DNA of 64,000 nt, from contig NZ_QVMT01000003.1 in the NCBI RefSeq assembly GCF_003418935.1, forward strand, positions 496,001 through 560,000, read 5' to 3'. Shown here one piece after another: positions 16,570-24,914 of this stretch. Position 1 is the stretch's first letter. Every line of letters begins with the position of its first letter. Made by a program: the position numbers and the translations under genes. Below the pieces are notes generated by a model. It made no database searches and was not told the DNA's origin. It saw nothing but the letters and a program-made list of their open reading frames with translations. This stretch comes from Emticicia sp. C21 (GTDB taxonomy: Bacteria > Bacteroidota > Bacteroidia > Cytophagales > Spirosomataceae).

Positions 16570-19266
16570 ATGATTTACCGTTATATTACTGTTGTTGTTT
16601 TATTGTTCTTTGCCGACTTTGCCTGTTTTTCGCAGAATATCCGTAATAATATTGTTGCAGATATTAATACTGACCCCAGAAGTACCAGCATACTGGATTT
16701 TATGGATTTTGGCGGGAAGACCTATCTGCTGATTGCCGGAGTTACAGAAGAAGTTCCGGCAGAATATACCAGTCATAAAAAGGTACAGTTGGCCGCTATT
16801 GACCACACTACTGGTCAGTTTAGTATAATTAAAGAAGACCGCGTTACTTTCCCGGGGGATGCCATTTTGGGGAAGTTTTATAAGACCAGCAGTAACTATT
16901 TTTATTTTGTTATTTCTAATCATATGCCCACTGATATCTGGTATAGCGATGGAACAAGTGCCGGAACGCAGAAAAAAGCTAATTATGAACAGGTAGATGA
17001 TGTAATTGGTGTAATGAATAACGATTTTTATTTTCATAAAGAAATTAATAACGATTCGAATTTTGAGGTACGGAAAATAGTGGCAAACAATGCTCCGGTA
17101 GCAGTGACAACGGGGCAGAATATGGTATATAAATTTACGTATGCAGGTACAGATAAAGTCTATTTTGCTACCGTTGGTGAAGGCGGGAATGTTTCGATAA
17201 AAGCAATGGATGCCAACGGAAATATTGTGGTTTTGAAGACGATGTATGATTACATGATGTACGCTGTCGGAGAAGCAAATGGAAAATTTGTGTTTACGGC
17301 AGCCGGTACTTATGCTACTGATGGAACAGTGGCAGGTACCACAAAGATTTCTGACTTAAACCTTGTTTCCTGGTATGATCCGGCAACTTATAGGCTTAAA
17401 ACTTACCTGTATGTGGCACCCGGAGGAAAAATCTGGGCAACAGATGGCACCGCCGCTCATACTTCTGATGTTGTGAGTTGGTCTTCCAGGTTATTACCAT
17501 TCAATATAGGTGATAATTTATATTATGTGCTGGATAATGACCTGTTTACATTTAAAGCCCGCGAAACCAATAATATTACGCACACCAAGCTGCATGATTC
17601 GTTGGCGGTTAAAAGTTTTGCCATTGCGCCGGATAGCAGTAAGGTCTACTTCGGGGCTGATAACGGGCAAGTGTGGCAATATGTAAAGAGTACATCGGCC
17701 TTTATTAAACTCAATGCAGATTTTGAGAATATTGAGCGTATGGCTTGTATTGGCCATGATTTGTTTGTAGTGGGTAAAGTAAGGAATTCAAATCTGGGTA
17801 CGCAGTTGTATGTCTATAAAAACAATGTGTTTTCGGTGTACAGATTCTTGAATACCAATACAGAAGGAAGGCTTGCAGAGTATGTAAGGATGGTAGATAA
17901 ATACCTGGTTTATAAAGCAGAAAGGAGAACCAGCGAACCTGTTGTGGTTTTTACCCAGGGCTTACCTGAAAATACAATAGTTATACCGGATACGACTTCC
18001 AGAGGTTTGGGGTGGGAGTTTTTTATTAAAAACGATAGTGTTTTTTATAGTTTTGATTCTGAAGGAGTGAGAGAAATTAATTTAAAAACAAGAAGCCATA
18101 GTTCTAAAAAACTATTTGCCACCCACGATTATGCTATGAAAACGGTTAAGGTAAATCAGCGGTTTGTCTTGATTCATCAGGATGAGTTATATGAGTATAA
18201 TCCTTCTAATCATTCTCAGACATTGATTAAGCGTTTTCCGAATGCGCTAAATTTTTGGAAAACTGAGTTCACGTTATTTCAGAATAAGTGGTATTTCTTT
18301 GTTAACGGATCTGATGGTTATGAGCTCTGGCAAACAGATGGAACCATTACAGGAACAAAACTATTAAAGACTTTTTTGCAGAATAATAATGCGACAATGA
18401 ATCTGGGTTTTTTTGAGGTAAATAACACGCTCGTGATGCTGATACGCATTGACTATAAATCTTATCTGTGGAAAACGGATGGTACTGTGGCCGGTACTAC
18501 GTTTATTGCGGACATGAAGGGAATGTTTGATCTGGAATTCAGGGGCCATTCAAATCTGACCTCAGATGGCAAGAATCTGTATTTTGCCTTGAAAGTAATA
18601 GAAAATGGAAGCGGTGCCATGCATTTGTACCGCACCAACAATGCAATGAATGGCCTGGAGTTTTTGATGAGAAGCGATGAAATATACGAGACCTATAATC
18701 TTTGTAATTGTGCCAATAGTATTTATTTTCTGGGGGATTATCCTCGCCAGCTTTGGAAGTATGACATTGCCGCAGCCACTTTATCAAAGATAGGCCCGGA
18801 GTTTTCTGCTGGTTTTTATGAAGACCAACTCCCGGCCTGTTTAGGCAATACCCTCTGGATGCCGAGAGTAGAATATAGCCCGCACCGTGGCGAATTTATT
18901 GAGGTAGTGGATCTGACTACAGGTCAGAGTAAGCGTATCATGCAGGCTGTTATCTCTACGAATTATCCTTATTCCAGACCCATTGAGAATGGGGTGCTGG
19001 TGTACAACAACTCGGTAGTTTACCGTAGAGACGATTATAAATATGGCAATGAAATGTTTATTGCCGGGCTTTGTGAGGATACCAATACCCGTAACAGTAT
19101 TTCACTGACGGGTACTTATTACCATACCGAAGCAGTTACGAGTACTGAGAAAATAGTATTACCTACAGCAGTTAATCTGTTTTCGGCCAGAAACATTACG
19201 CTGATGCCGGGCTTTGAGGCGAAATCCGGTTCGGTCTTTTATGCCAATATTAAACAATGTAAATAA
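16570..19266 (+). CDS. Secreted ELWxTDGT-repeat protein with conserved C-terminal surface module
   Basis: This 898-residue protein has an N-terminal signal peptide (to about residue 21, FACFSQ). Scattered propeller-like repeats carry the phrase DGTxxGT, for example DIWYSDGTSAGTQ, ATDGTVAGTT, ELWQTDGTITGTK and YLWKTDGTVAGTT. These occur in large exported proteins of Bacteroidota and Myxococcota. The C-terminus (FSARNITLMPGFEAKSGSVFYANIKQC) belongs to the same module as the Ig-like and LRR proteins. It stands between two plus-strand SBBP genes with 263 and 267 bp gaps, so it is probably transcribed on its own. It is likely a cell-surface protein; no enzymatic activity can be read from the sequence. 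Confidence 0.82.
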   Translation: MIYRYITVVVLLFFADFACFSQNIRNNIVADINTDPRSTSILDFMDFGGKTYLLIAGVTEEVPAEYTSHKKVQLAAIDHTTGQFSIIKEDRVTFPGDAILGKFYKTSSNYFYFVISNHMPTDIWYSDGTSAGTQKKANYEQVDDVIGVMNNDFYFHKEINNDSNFEVRKIVANNAPVAVTTGQNMVYKFTYAGTDKVYFATVGEGGNVSIKAMDANGNIVVLKTMYDYMMYAVGEANGKFVFTAAGTYATDGTVAGTTKISDLNLVSWYDPATYRLKTYLYVAPGGKIWATDGTAAHTSDVVSWSSRLLPFNIGDNLYYVLDNDLFTFKARETNNITHTKLHDSLAVKSFAIAPDSSKVYFGADNGQVWQYVKSTSAFIKLNADFENIERMACIGHDLFVVGKVRNSNLGTQLYVYKNNVFSVYRFLNTNTEGRLAEYVRMVDKYLVYKAERRTSEPVVVFTQGLPENTIVIPDTTSRGLGWEFFIKNDSVFYSFDSEGVREINLKTRSHSSKKLFATHDYAMKTVKVNQRFVLIHQDELYEYNPSNHSQTLIKRFPNALNFWKTEFTLFQNKWYFFVNGSDGYELWQTDGTITGTKLLKTFLQNNNATMNLGFFEVNNTLVMLIRIDYKSYLWKTDGTVAGTTFIADMKGMFDLEFRGHSNLTSDGKNLYFALKVIENGSGAMHLYRTNNAMNGLEFLMRSDEIYETYNLCNCANSIYFLGDYPRQLWKYDIAAATLSKIGPEFSAGFYEDQLPACLGNTLWMPRVEYSPHRGEFIEVVDLTTGQSKRIMQAVISTNYPYSRPIENGVLVYNNSVVYRRDDYKYGNEMFIAGLCEDTNTRNSISLTGTYYHTEAVTSTEKIVLPTAVNLFSARNITLMPGFEAKSGSVFYANIKQCK

Positions 19267-19533
19267 AGTGAAGATAGCAGGAACCGAAATGATAAAATTT
19301 TCTGCAATTGACTTTTGAATAGGCTGCAAATCTTGTGGGTTTTGCAATGGCAGGCCTTTTAAGTTTTTCGGCTTACTACCCTGAACCCCCTCTGCACTAA
19401 ACAACTCACTCCCGCATTCATTACAACTCAGTTGTTCTTTTCTGCTATTAACAGAGCTATTTTTTATGAGCGTAGGCTTGTGCTTTAGTTTTGGGTATTC
19501 ATTTACATTCAAAACTTTAGAGACACGTCGTCT

Positions 19534-21170
19534 ATGAAAACAATTACTATTACTTTTCAAACTGTTATTCGCTCCATTCAGGCAGTGGTGTTGTTGGCTA
19601 TTTTTGCCTATACGCCTGCGGCTTTTTCGCAGAGTGTTACCATACTACCTGATGGTATTACACCCAAGCAGGGAAGCACTGTTCCTCGCCTGAGTTATGA
19701 TGCTATTGCCGCTTTGCCCAATCCTCAGAATGGCGATATGGCCTACGACCTTACTTTCAATTGCCTGCGACTGTATAAAAAGAATAAATGGGTGAAGGTA
19801 CTCACTGATTCTGAACTTGTAAGTCCTTCGATGCTTGCTTGGCATATAGGTGAGACATTTGTTTCTTCTTCTAATGCAATTACTACTGATTCGGCAGGAA
19901 ATGTATAGGTGAGACATTTGTTTCTTCTTCTAATGCAATTACTACTGATTCGGCAGGAAATGTATATGTAGCAGGATATTTTAAAGAATCGGCCAGATTT
20001 GATAATACAGTGGTGACAGGATCAGGAGCAAATATCATTACACTATTCGTAGCTAAATATACCAGTACCGGAAGTTTATTATGGGTGCAGAAAATAGGGT
20101 ATTCTGCCATGCTTCTGCAAGCAAATGAAATTGTGCTTGATGCTAGCGGGAACATTTATCTGGCAGGGTATTACCAAGCCAGTGCTACCTTTGGTACAAC
20201 TGCCTTTGCCACTAGCGGACTGAGAGATATTTTTATAGCTAAAATGAACAGCAGCGGCAACCTTCAATGGGTACGAAAAGCAGGTGGCCCATCGGACGAC
20301 GAAGCCACCGACCTGGCCCTTGCCGGCAATGGAGACTTATATTTATGCGGATACATTGGTAATAATGCTGTTTTTGGAACCACAACTTATACCACTGCCG
20401 GAGGTCTTGATATGTTTGTGGCTAAATATGACAACAATGGCATTTTTCAATGGGCAAGAAAAGGCGGGAGTACACAGGATGATAAAGCAAACGGTATTGT
20501 AATGAATACTGACGGAGAAATAACTGTAATAGGCGATTTTGCAGGTAATGCTACTTTTGGTACTAAGTCTCTTGGCCACAGTGGTTATAAAGATATATTT
20601 ATGATTCGTTACGATAGCAATGGTATTGTGGCATGGGCAAAAGGCATGGGAGGTTCGGGTGATGACTATGCAAAGGGTATAGCTTCTGATGCTAATAAAA
20701 ACCTGTATATTCTTGGCGAATTCTGGGATACTGCTACATTCGGTTCCGAGACACTGACTCCTACCGGAGGAGCGGATGTTTTTGTTGGTAAGTTTTCTAA
20801 CGCCGGTGATTTGCAGTGGGTACAAAAAGATGGAGGAGATCATAATGAATTCCCGAAAGCAATAGCCCTTGACTCTGAAGGAAATATATATATAGCCGGA
20901 AATTTCCTTTATTATTCCTATTTTGGAGGCACTAAATTAGTAGATACCGGAAGTGCCGATGTATTTATAGCCAAATATAATTCTAAATTTAAGTTGCAGT
21001 GGGTAAAAGGAATAGGTGGGGAAGAACAGGATGATGCTTTAGAGATAAAAACAGATAGCACAGGGAATGTTTATACTGCCGGTTATTATGTAGAAGAAAT
21101 TACAATAGGCGACAATACCTTTTTTTGTGGCGGCTTATCAAATGCCTTTATATTGAGAATAAGAGACTGA
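19534..21170 (+). pseudogene. SBBP-repeat protein gene broken by a 59-bp tandem duplication
   Basis: The 5' part (19534-19908) encodes a signal peptide, the shared VTILPDGITPKQGS / ALPNPQNGDMAYD region and the first residues of the propeller, then hits TAG at 19906. The 3' part (open through 20010-21170) continues the SBBP repeats. A 59-bp direct duplication lies exactly at the break. Removing one copy joins both parts in one frame, since 20010 minus 59 minus 19534 is divisible by three, and gives a 525-residue protein matching the 523-residue paralogue at 14735. As it stands the gene makes only a short truncated product. Loss of one copy by slippage would restore it, so it could be a reversible switch, a recent mutation or an assembly artefact. 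Confidence 0.85.
19845..19966 (+). repeat. 59-bp perfect tandem duplication
   Basis: Two adjacent identical copies start at 19845 and 19904, each beginning TATAGGTGAGACATTTG. Identity continues four bases into a third unit. The unit is not a multiple of three, so it shifts the frame and creates the stop codon at 19906-19908. Confidence 0.95.
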
Positions 21171-21201
21171 TGGAGTAGGGGATTGTTCAGATTATTCTGG
21201 T

Positions 21202-21225
21202 AAAGCCCGCCAATTGGTGGGCTTT
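21202..21225 (+). terminator. Rho-independent terminator after the broken SBBP gene
   Basis: AAAGCCC pairs with GGGCTTT, extended inward through GCCA/TGGT, 31 bp after the stop codon. It resembles the terminator of the intact paralogue at 16359-16386. Confidence 0.75.
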
Positions 21226-21280
21226 GCAGTAGATGTATAACAGCATAACCGTTGTTACGGCTATGTTGATCTGTAAAGGG

Positions 21281-21305
21281 CCGTGGCACGCGTCCACTCG
21301 TGTAG
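21281..21305 (+). repeat. Dispersed repeat copy (CCGTGGCACGCG...CTCGTG)
   Basis: This GC-rich stretch shares CCGTGGCACG and CTCGT blocks with the copies near 10591 and 26699. It lies between the broken SBBP gene and the HxlR gene. Confidence 0.5.
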
Positions 21306-21419
21306 ACTATTTGTATGTCACAATTAGCGTGGGACACCACTCCCCGTAGTATAATTCTCCGAGTGCAACCGTGATACGCCGTTGCTGGTCTGAGGATAGG
21401 CATGCAACATTGCCGTTGT

Positions 21420-21758
21420 TTATTTCCCAATCACCTGCTTGCGGTGCAATAAACCCCAGAGGTGGAGTTCCTGCAGCACTTTTTCAAGTGATAAACCGTG
21501 CGCGGTGATAGAATACTCGACCGTTGGCGGAAAAGTATCATGTACTTCCCGTTTGATGAGTTCGTTGGCTTCCAGATTCTTCAGTTCTCTGGAGAGCGTT
21601 TTGTCTGTGATGCCGTTTACGTCTTTGCTAATCTGTTTAAAACGTTTAGGCCCCGACGATAGCGCAAATAATATCAGCAATTTCCATTTGCCTTCAACCG
21701 CTTCGAGTGCGTCTTTGATAGAAAGCATGGTTTTAGGGCAGGTACCGTTAGTGAGCAT
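21420..21758 (-). CDS. HxlR-family winged-helix transcriptional regulator
   Basis: The protein has 112 residues when started at ATG 21756-21758 (MLTNGTCPKTMLSIKDALE). An upstream start at 21884 would run the frame through the palindromic operator array, and the extra 42 residues do not look like the family. The core LSIKDALEAVEGKWKLLILFALSSGPKRFKQI followed by ITDKTLSRELKNLE is the HxlR winged helix. The Cys next to Pro at residues 7-8 (CPK) is the position that senses oxidants or electrophiles in HypR/QorR-like members. It probably represses its own gene and the divergent DoxX gene. Confidence 0.88.
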   Translation of the reverse strand: MLTNGTCPKTMLSIKDALEAVEGKWKLLILFALSSGPKRFKQISKDVNGITDKTLSRELKNLEANELIKREVHDTFPPTVEYSITAHGLSLEKVLQELHLWGLLHRKQVIGK

Positions 21759-21788
21759 TTCAGAGGTGTTTAGCGTTACTATCTCGTG

Positions 21789-21830
21789 GGATAGCGCTAT
21801 CCAAAAGGATAGTACTATCATTCGGATAGC
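21789..21830. promoter_or_regulatory. Operator array between HxlR and DoxX genes
   Basis: A perfect palindrome GGATAGCGCTATCC (21789-21802) is followed 18 bp on by GGATAGTACTATC (21807-21819) and then by a half-site GGATAG (21824-21829). The array sits between the divergent start codons, as expected for the HxlR protein's own operator. A TAAATTTG sequence on the minus strand (21830-21837) fits the Bacteroidota -7 consensus. Confidence 0.7.
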
Positions 21831-21869
21831 AAATTTACGTAATCTTGTGCCATAAAAAAATACAACACT

Positions 21870-22268
21870 ATGGCAACACCTCAAAAAGTACTTAATATTA
21901 CGGCATGGATTTGCCAGCTTTTACTGACGGCTACATTACTATGGGCCGCAGGCATGAAATTATTCCAACCGATTGAGCAGCTAGCCCAGATGTGGCCCTG
22001 GACAGGCGATAATCCGACTCTCACCAGAGTGACAGGCGTATTTGATTTATTAGGAGGCCTGGGACTCACCCTACCCGCTGCCTTGCGTATAAGACCTGTT
22101 ATTACTATTTATGCTGCTTACAGTGTAATCGCCCTCATGTTAGCTGCTATTGTCTTTCATATTTCAAGAGGGGAGGGTGCTCAGACAGGCTTTAATGTTT
22201 TTGTAGTGATTGTGGCCGGGTTTGTGGTTTGGGTAAGGAGGGGTAAAGTGGTTATTAGTGAGCGGTAG
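21870..22268 (+). CDS. DoxX-family membrane protein
   Basis: This 132-residue protein has four hydrophobic helices (about residues 10-28, 48-68, 74-92 and 104-122). The DoxX-like pattern is seen in LLTATLLWAAGMKLFQP, where a helix ends in GMKKL-type residues, and in TGVFDLLGGLGLTLPAALR. DoxX-like proteins are small inner-membrane proteins often paired with redox- or stress-responsive HxlR regulators. That pairing is seen here, with the divergent regulator and shared operators. The biochemical role is unproven in most members. Confidence 0.85.
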   Translation: MATPQKVLNITAWICQLLLTATLLWAAGMKLFQPIEQLAQMWPWTGDNPTLTRVTGVFDLLGGLGLTLPAALRIRPVITIYAAYSVIALMLAAIVFHISRGEGAQTGFNVFVVIVAGFVVWVRRGKVVISER

Positions 22269-22342
22269 GCTAGCTACCTTGATTGTATTAATAAAAGATT
22301 ATAAACTGGAAGATATATTCAAAAAAGAATAAAAACCATTTC

Positions 22343-22645
22343 TGTAGAGCCGAGGTGGCGACCCATCTCAATGCATTGCTTTTTCAAAGGTCTATAAATA
22401 GGGAAAATCTAGCAACAATTTACAAACCCCAGAAGGTGCTGTGTTAAAATTCACAAAATAAGCGTTCACAGACTTTATTCTTTATTTGGCTAAAGCTGAT
22501 GCGGATAATTGTTTTCATTTTTTACCCCATTTGAAAATGGGCAGACGCCGAGTGGGGTTATTGAATCAATTGCCATGGTATATTACATTCTATTTGACTT
22601 TAGCCAAAACGTTTATTTCGTGAATCTTAATCATTGCGTCTCTAC
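22343..22645. repeat. Nested inverted-repeat element (about 300 bp), miniature-element-like
   Basis: The ends carry GTAGAG and ATTGCGTCTCTAC, related to the GTAGAGACGCAATGCATTGCGTC element at 49.2-49.4 kb. Further in are TTCACAAAATAAGCGTT/AACGTTTATTTCGTGAA (15 of 17 pairs), TTTGGCTAAAG/CTTTAGCCAAA (perfect) and CCCATTT/AAATGGG. The whole 22269-22664 gap is thus a large imperfect palindrome with no gene. It ends 20 bp from the 3' end of the phage repressor gene. Confidence 0.65.
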
Positions 22646-22664
22646 AAAAAAAGTTTTCTCTCCC

Positions 22665-23450
22665 CTAAAATATCCTCTTCAAAACCTTAAAAACCTGATG
22701 GACTTCCCGCAATGATAATTCAAAATCTGAATATTCGGGGCTTGGGTTGCGCGAATGGCAGGTGATGATTCCCCGCGATTTATCTAATGATACGATGTCT
22801 TTAAAAAGAATATTACGGTCGGTGAGTATCACCCAACCGTAGCCGTATTTGTCGATTTTCAGGCCGCCATCAAACCACAGGTTTTTGTCTACCTCGCGGC
22901 CCAGCACAATGGCTTTATCGGGGGTGTCATTCAGCCGCCCCCCATTCATCGAATCTCCGTAGACTTTAAAAGCCAGGTGAAACGCGGGGTCAAATTTATC
23001 GACCACAAATGTCACCAGCTTTTCACTTTCATAAATGCGGGCTTCCGAAATCTCGTCCAGATACCGCGCATAAGCTTCATAGTTCAGCAAAGGCACCTCT
23101 ATTATTGTTTCGCCGTCTACTCGCGTAAAACGGTTTCCGTGTGTATTTATATACTCTTCTAAAACTTCACTAGTATCAATCGAGACTATGAGCGCATCCG
23201 GCTTGTTTACCTCAATTTTCTGTTTTCTTACACGTTCAATCTGCCCTGATTGTTGCAGGGATTCTTCAAACATAATTGTCTGAATTTTTTCTACAAGCTC
23301 GTCTGTCAGATTCCGCTCGCCTTTATACAATTTGTACAACAGACTAGTGGAAATACCTAGCCTGGTGGCCACTTCTTCGGTTTTCAAGCGTTTGCTTTTC
23401 TGAAAATCAATAAGGTTAATTACCTTATTATCAACGATTTGGGTTTTCAT
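22665..23450 (-). CDS. Phage repressor: XRE helix-turn-helix with S24/LexA-like C-terminal domain
   Basis: I chose the start at ATG 23448-23450 (MKTQIVDNK, 261 residues), because the longer frame would read through the operator array. Residues 14-60 form an XRE helix-turn-helix (RLKTEEVATRLGISTSLLYKLYKG). Residues 118-240 resemble the S24/LexA fold, with Ser167 in VYGDSM and Lys217 in NILFKDI as the likely catalytic pair. The Ala-Gly cleavage site usual in LexA/CI proteins appears as Ala-Arg (EAYARY, residues 127-130). It probably keeps the prophage silent by binding the TTGTACAA sites just upstream, and autocleavage may be lost. Confidence 0.88.
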   Translation of the reverse strand: MKTQIVDNKVINLIDFQKSKRLKTEEVATRLGISTSLLYKLYKGERNLTDELVEKIQTIMFEESLQQSGQIERVRKQKIEVNKPDALIVSIDTSEVLEEYINTHGNRFTRVDGETIIEVPLLNYEAYARYLDEISEARIYESEKLVTFVVDKFDPAFHLAFKVYGDSMNGGRLNDTPDKAIVLGREVDKNLWFDGGLKIDKYGYGWVILTDRNILFKDIVSLDKSRGIITCHSRNPSPEYSDFELSLREVHQVFKVLKRIF

Positions 23451-23469
23451 TGGTATGGATGCATAAAAA

Positions 23470-23530
23470 TTGTACAAAAAATTTGTACAATTTGTTGAAT
23501 TTTGTACAAAAGTGCCGTACATTTGTACAG
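23470..23530. promoter_or_regulatory. Phage operator region with four TTGTACAA sites
   Basis: Perfect TTGTACAA palindromes occur at 23470-23477, 23483-23490 and 23502-23509, and a near copy TTGTACAG at 23523-23530. They lie between the divergent repressor gene and the early gene, as in a lambdoid-type switch. The unequal spacing (13, 19 and 21 bp) suggests graded occupancy. Confidence 0.8.
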
Positions 23531-23573
23531 TTCAATTGTAAGTCTGTATCGTAATACAAAACAAATAAAAAAA

Positions 23574-23828
23574 ATGGACAACACAAAACCATTTCATTCT
23601 TTAAATATGATTGCGCTTCCGCCCAGTGTTTATGAGATGTATCAGGCACAATTATCGAAGCGAAAAGGGTCGAAAGAAAAGGCGTTGGCCTACTCGGGTC
23701 TCAGCCGATATTCTTATTTTAATGTAATGAGAGGCCGACACGCCAAACGCTCAACTGTACAGCGGGTAGTAAGCGCCAACCTGAAAGTGATTAAATTATT
23801 TATTAATCCTGAAACGCATCAGGCGTAA
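23574..23828 (+). CDS. Small phage early DNA-binding protein, possibly Cro-like
   Basis: The 84-residue product starts at ATG 23574, downstream of the operators; a longer frame would begin inside them. Residues 30-75 (KEKALAYSGLSRYSYFNVMRGRHAKRSTVQRVV) read as a small helical DNA-binding domain rich in Arg and Lys. It is the first rightward gene opposite the repressor, where Cro-type regulators sit. I recognise no specific family, and the Cro-like role rests on position and helix pattern. Confidence 0.6.
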   Translation: MDNTKPFHSLNMIALPPSVYEMYQAQLSKRKGSKEKALAYSGLSRYSYFNVMRGRHAKRSTVQRVVSANLKVIKLFINPETHQA

Positions 23829-23902
23829 GGGAGTGAATGATAAAATCGTCTTTACTGTGATTAAAAAAAGCACCAAATCCACACAACAAAACACCTACAA
23901 CC

Positions 23903-24130
23903 ATGCACCTATCCATTAATTTAGCTGATGCACGCCTACTGCTTGCTGTGCTAATACTGGTGAGTCTGTTAGCCCTCACACTGGGGCTGACAGTCTGCCT
24001 GAGCAAACCCGAAAACTTGCAATCAAGACAGTATTATTCGCAGGATTTCGACCGGGGGGCTTTTCGTGAATTACTACTCATGGCATTGATACTTCTGCCA
24101 TTTATTCTGCTGTTTGTGATTGGGAACTGA
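23903..24130 (+). CDS. Small two-helix membrane protein, unknown
   Basis: This 75-residue protein has hydrophobic helices at about residues 8-31 and 52-73, separated by a polar loop (CLSKPENLQSRQYYSQDFDRGAF). It lies in the rightward early module of the prophage, 74 bp after the small regulator. I do not recognise it. Superinfection exclusion is one role such small phage membrane proteins have, but nothing in the sequence shows it. Confidence 0.5.
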   Translation: MHLSINLADARLLLAVLILVSLLALTLGLTVCLSKPENLQSRQYYSQDFDRGAFRELLLMALILLPFILLFVIGN

Positions 24131-24218
24131 GAGACCTCCGACATAAGTAAATCTTAATACTACATTTTTTCTGCGCAATAGCGCCGGCCGCACTTGCTTT
24201 ATATAAACCAAATAACAA

Positions 24219-24464
24219 ATGAATTCAATAGAAGAAAAAATCAATGAACTGACAACGGGCGATGAGGTAATTGTCTACTCGAAAGAAATTACGGCTCATG
24301 ACACACAGCCATTGCCCGAACAGGGTGTGTTTCTGCAACACCGATTCTCAGAATCGTATCATTACCCGCTCTGGATAGAGATTCTTCAGGAGAGGGGTCA
24401 TAGGAAAGTTACGCTGACTTTCCCGGTAGCTAATATTCAGTCAATCAAGGTTCTTAATCAATAA
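24219..24464 (+). CDS. Small phage early protein, unknown
   Basis: This 81-residue soluble protein has a mixed alpha/beta look (VIVYSKEITAHDTQPLPEQGVFLQHRF). It is followed after 4 bp by another 81-codon gene, so the two are surely co-transcribed. No motif is recognised. Its place between regulator and replication genes suggests an early accessory role. Confidence 0.55.
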   Translation: MNSIEEKINELTTGDEVIVYSKEITAHDTQPLPEQGVFLQHRFSESYHYPLWIEILQERGHRKVTLTFPVANIQSIKVLNQ

Positions 24465-24468
24465 AGAG

Positions 24469-24714
24469 ATGTCGAACTACAAAATAGCCAAATCGCTCAA
24501 AGAGGGGCAACTGGTCAATATCATTACCACGCTCAAAAACGCGTCGAATCAGAACAAGGAGTTTTACGGCACATTTGTGCGGTTTGAAGAAAAGGGGAGT
24601 AACTATAGCATTATTATCCAAAGGAAAACCGATTTCAAGAGCCTCACCGATAAGCCTTTGTATGAAGAACTACGGGTAAGTGGAGAGAATATTTCGAAGA
24701 TTAATGGATATTAG
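24469..24714 (+). CDS. Small phage early protein, unknown
   Basis: This 81-residue protein is beta-rich, with alternating hydrophobic strands (GQLVNIITTLKN, EFYGTFVRFEEKGSNYSIIIQRK). It follows the previous small gene with 4 bp between stop and start. No family recognised. Downstream comes the largest octamer-repeat block of the window, then the replication genes. Confidence 0.55.
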   Translation: MSNYKIAKSLKEGQLVNIITTLKNASNQNKEFYGTFVRFEEKGSNYSIIIQRKTDFKSLTDKPLYEELRVSGENISKINGY

Positions 24715-24721
24715 GTGGGTA

Positions 24722-24909
24722 ATTGAGTGATTTAGTGAATGAGTGAATGATTAATTTTTACTCTTTTACAAATGCTCCTTGCAATGCTTTCATTTAGTAT
24801 TATTTACTCAATTGTCACAATGTCATTAAATCATAAAATCTATCTCTGCACTGAGCTCATTCAATTCCAACCTAATCACTCATTCACAAAATCACTCAAT
24901 CACTCAATT
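24722..24909. repeat. Inverted arms of degenerate 8-bp tandem repeat in the prophage early region
   Basis: The left arm (about 24722-24750) reads TTGAGTGA, TTTAGTGA, ATGAGTGA. The right arm (about 24873-24909) has the complementary ATCACTCA, TTCACAAA, ATCACTCA units. About 120 bp lie between. The right arm ends 5 bp before the start codon of the replication gene, so it lies in the leader of that gene. Confidence 0.85.
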
Positions 24910-24914
24910 TTTAA

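Noticed and set aside
21759-21884. Longer start for the HxlR gene
   Set aside because: The extra codons are made of the palindromic operator array and overlap the divergent gene start; the family is ~110 residues.
23451-23573. Extended starts of both the repressor and the divergent early gene
   Set aside because: Both extensions run through the TTGTACAA operator array and would overlap each other; internal ATGs give normal products.
24722-24909. Octamer arrays as a CRISPR
   Set aside because: The repeats are 8 bp with no unique spacers, are inverted, and no cas genes are present.
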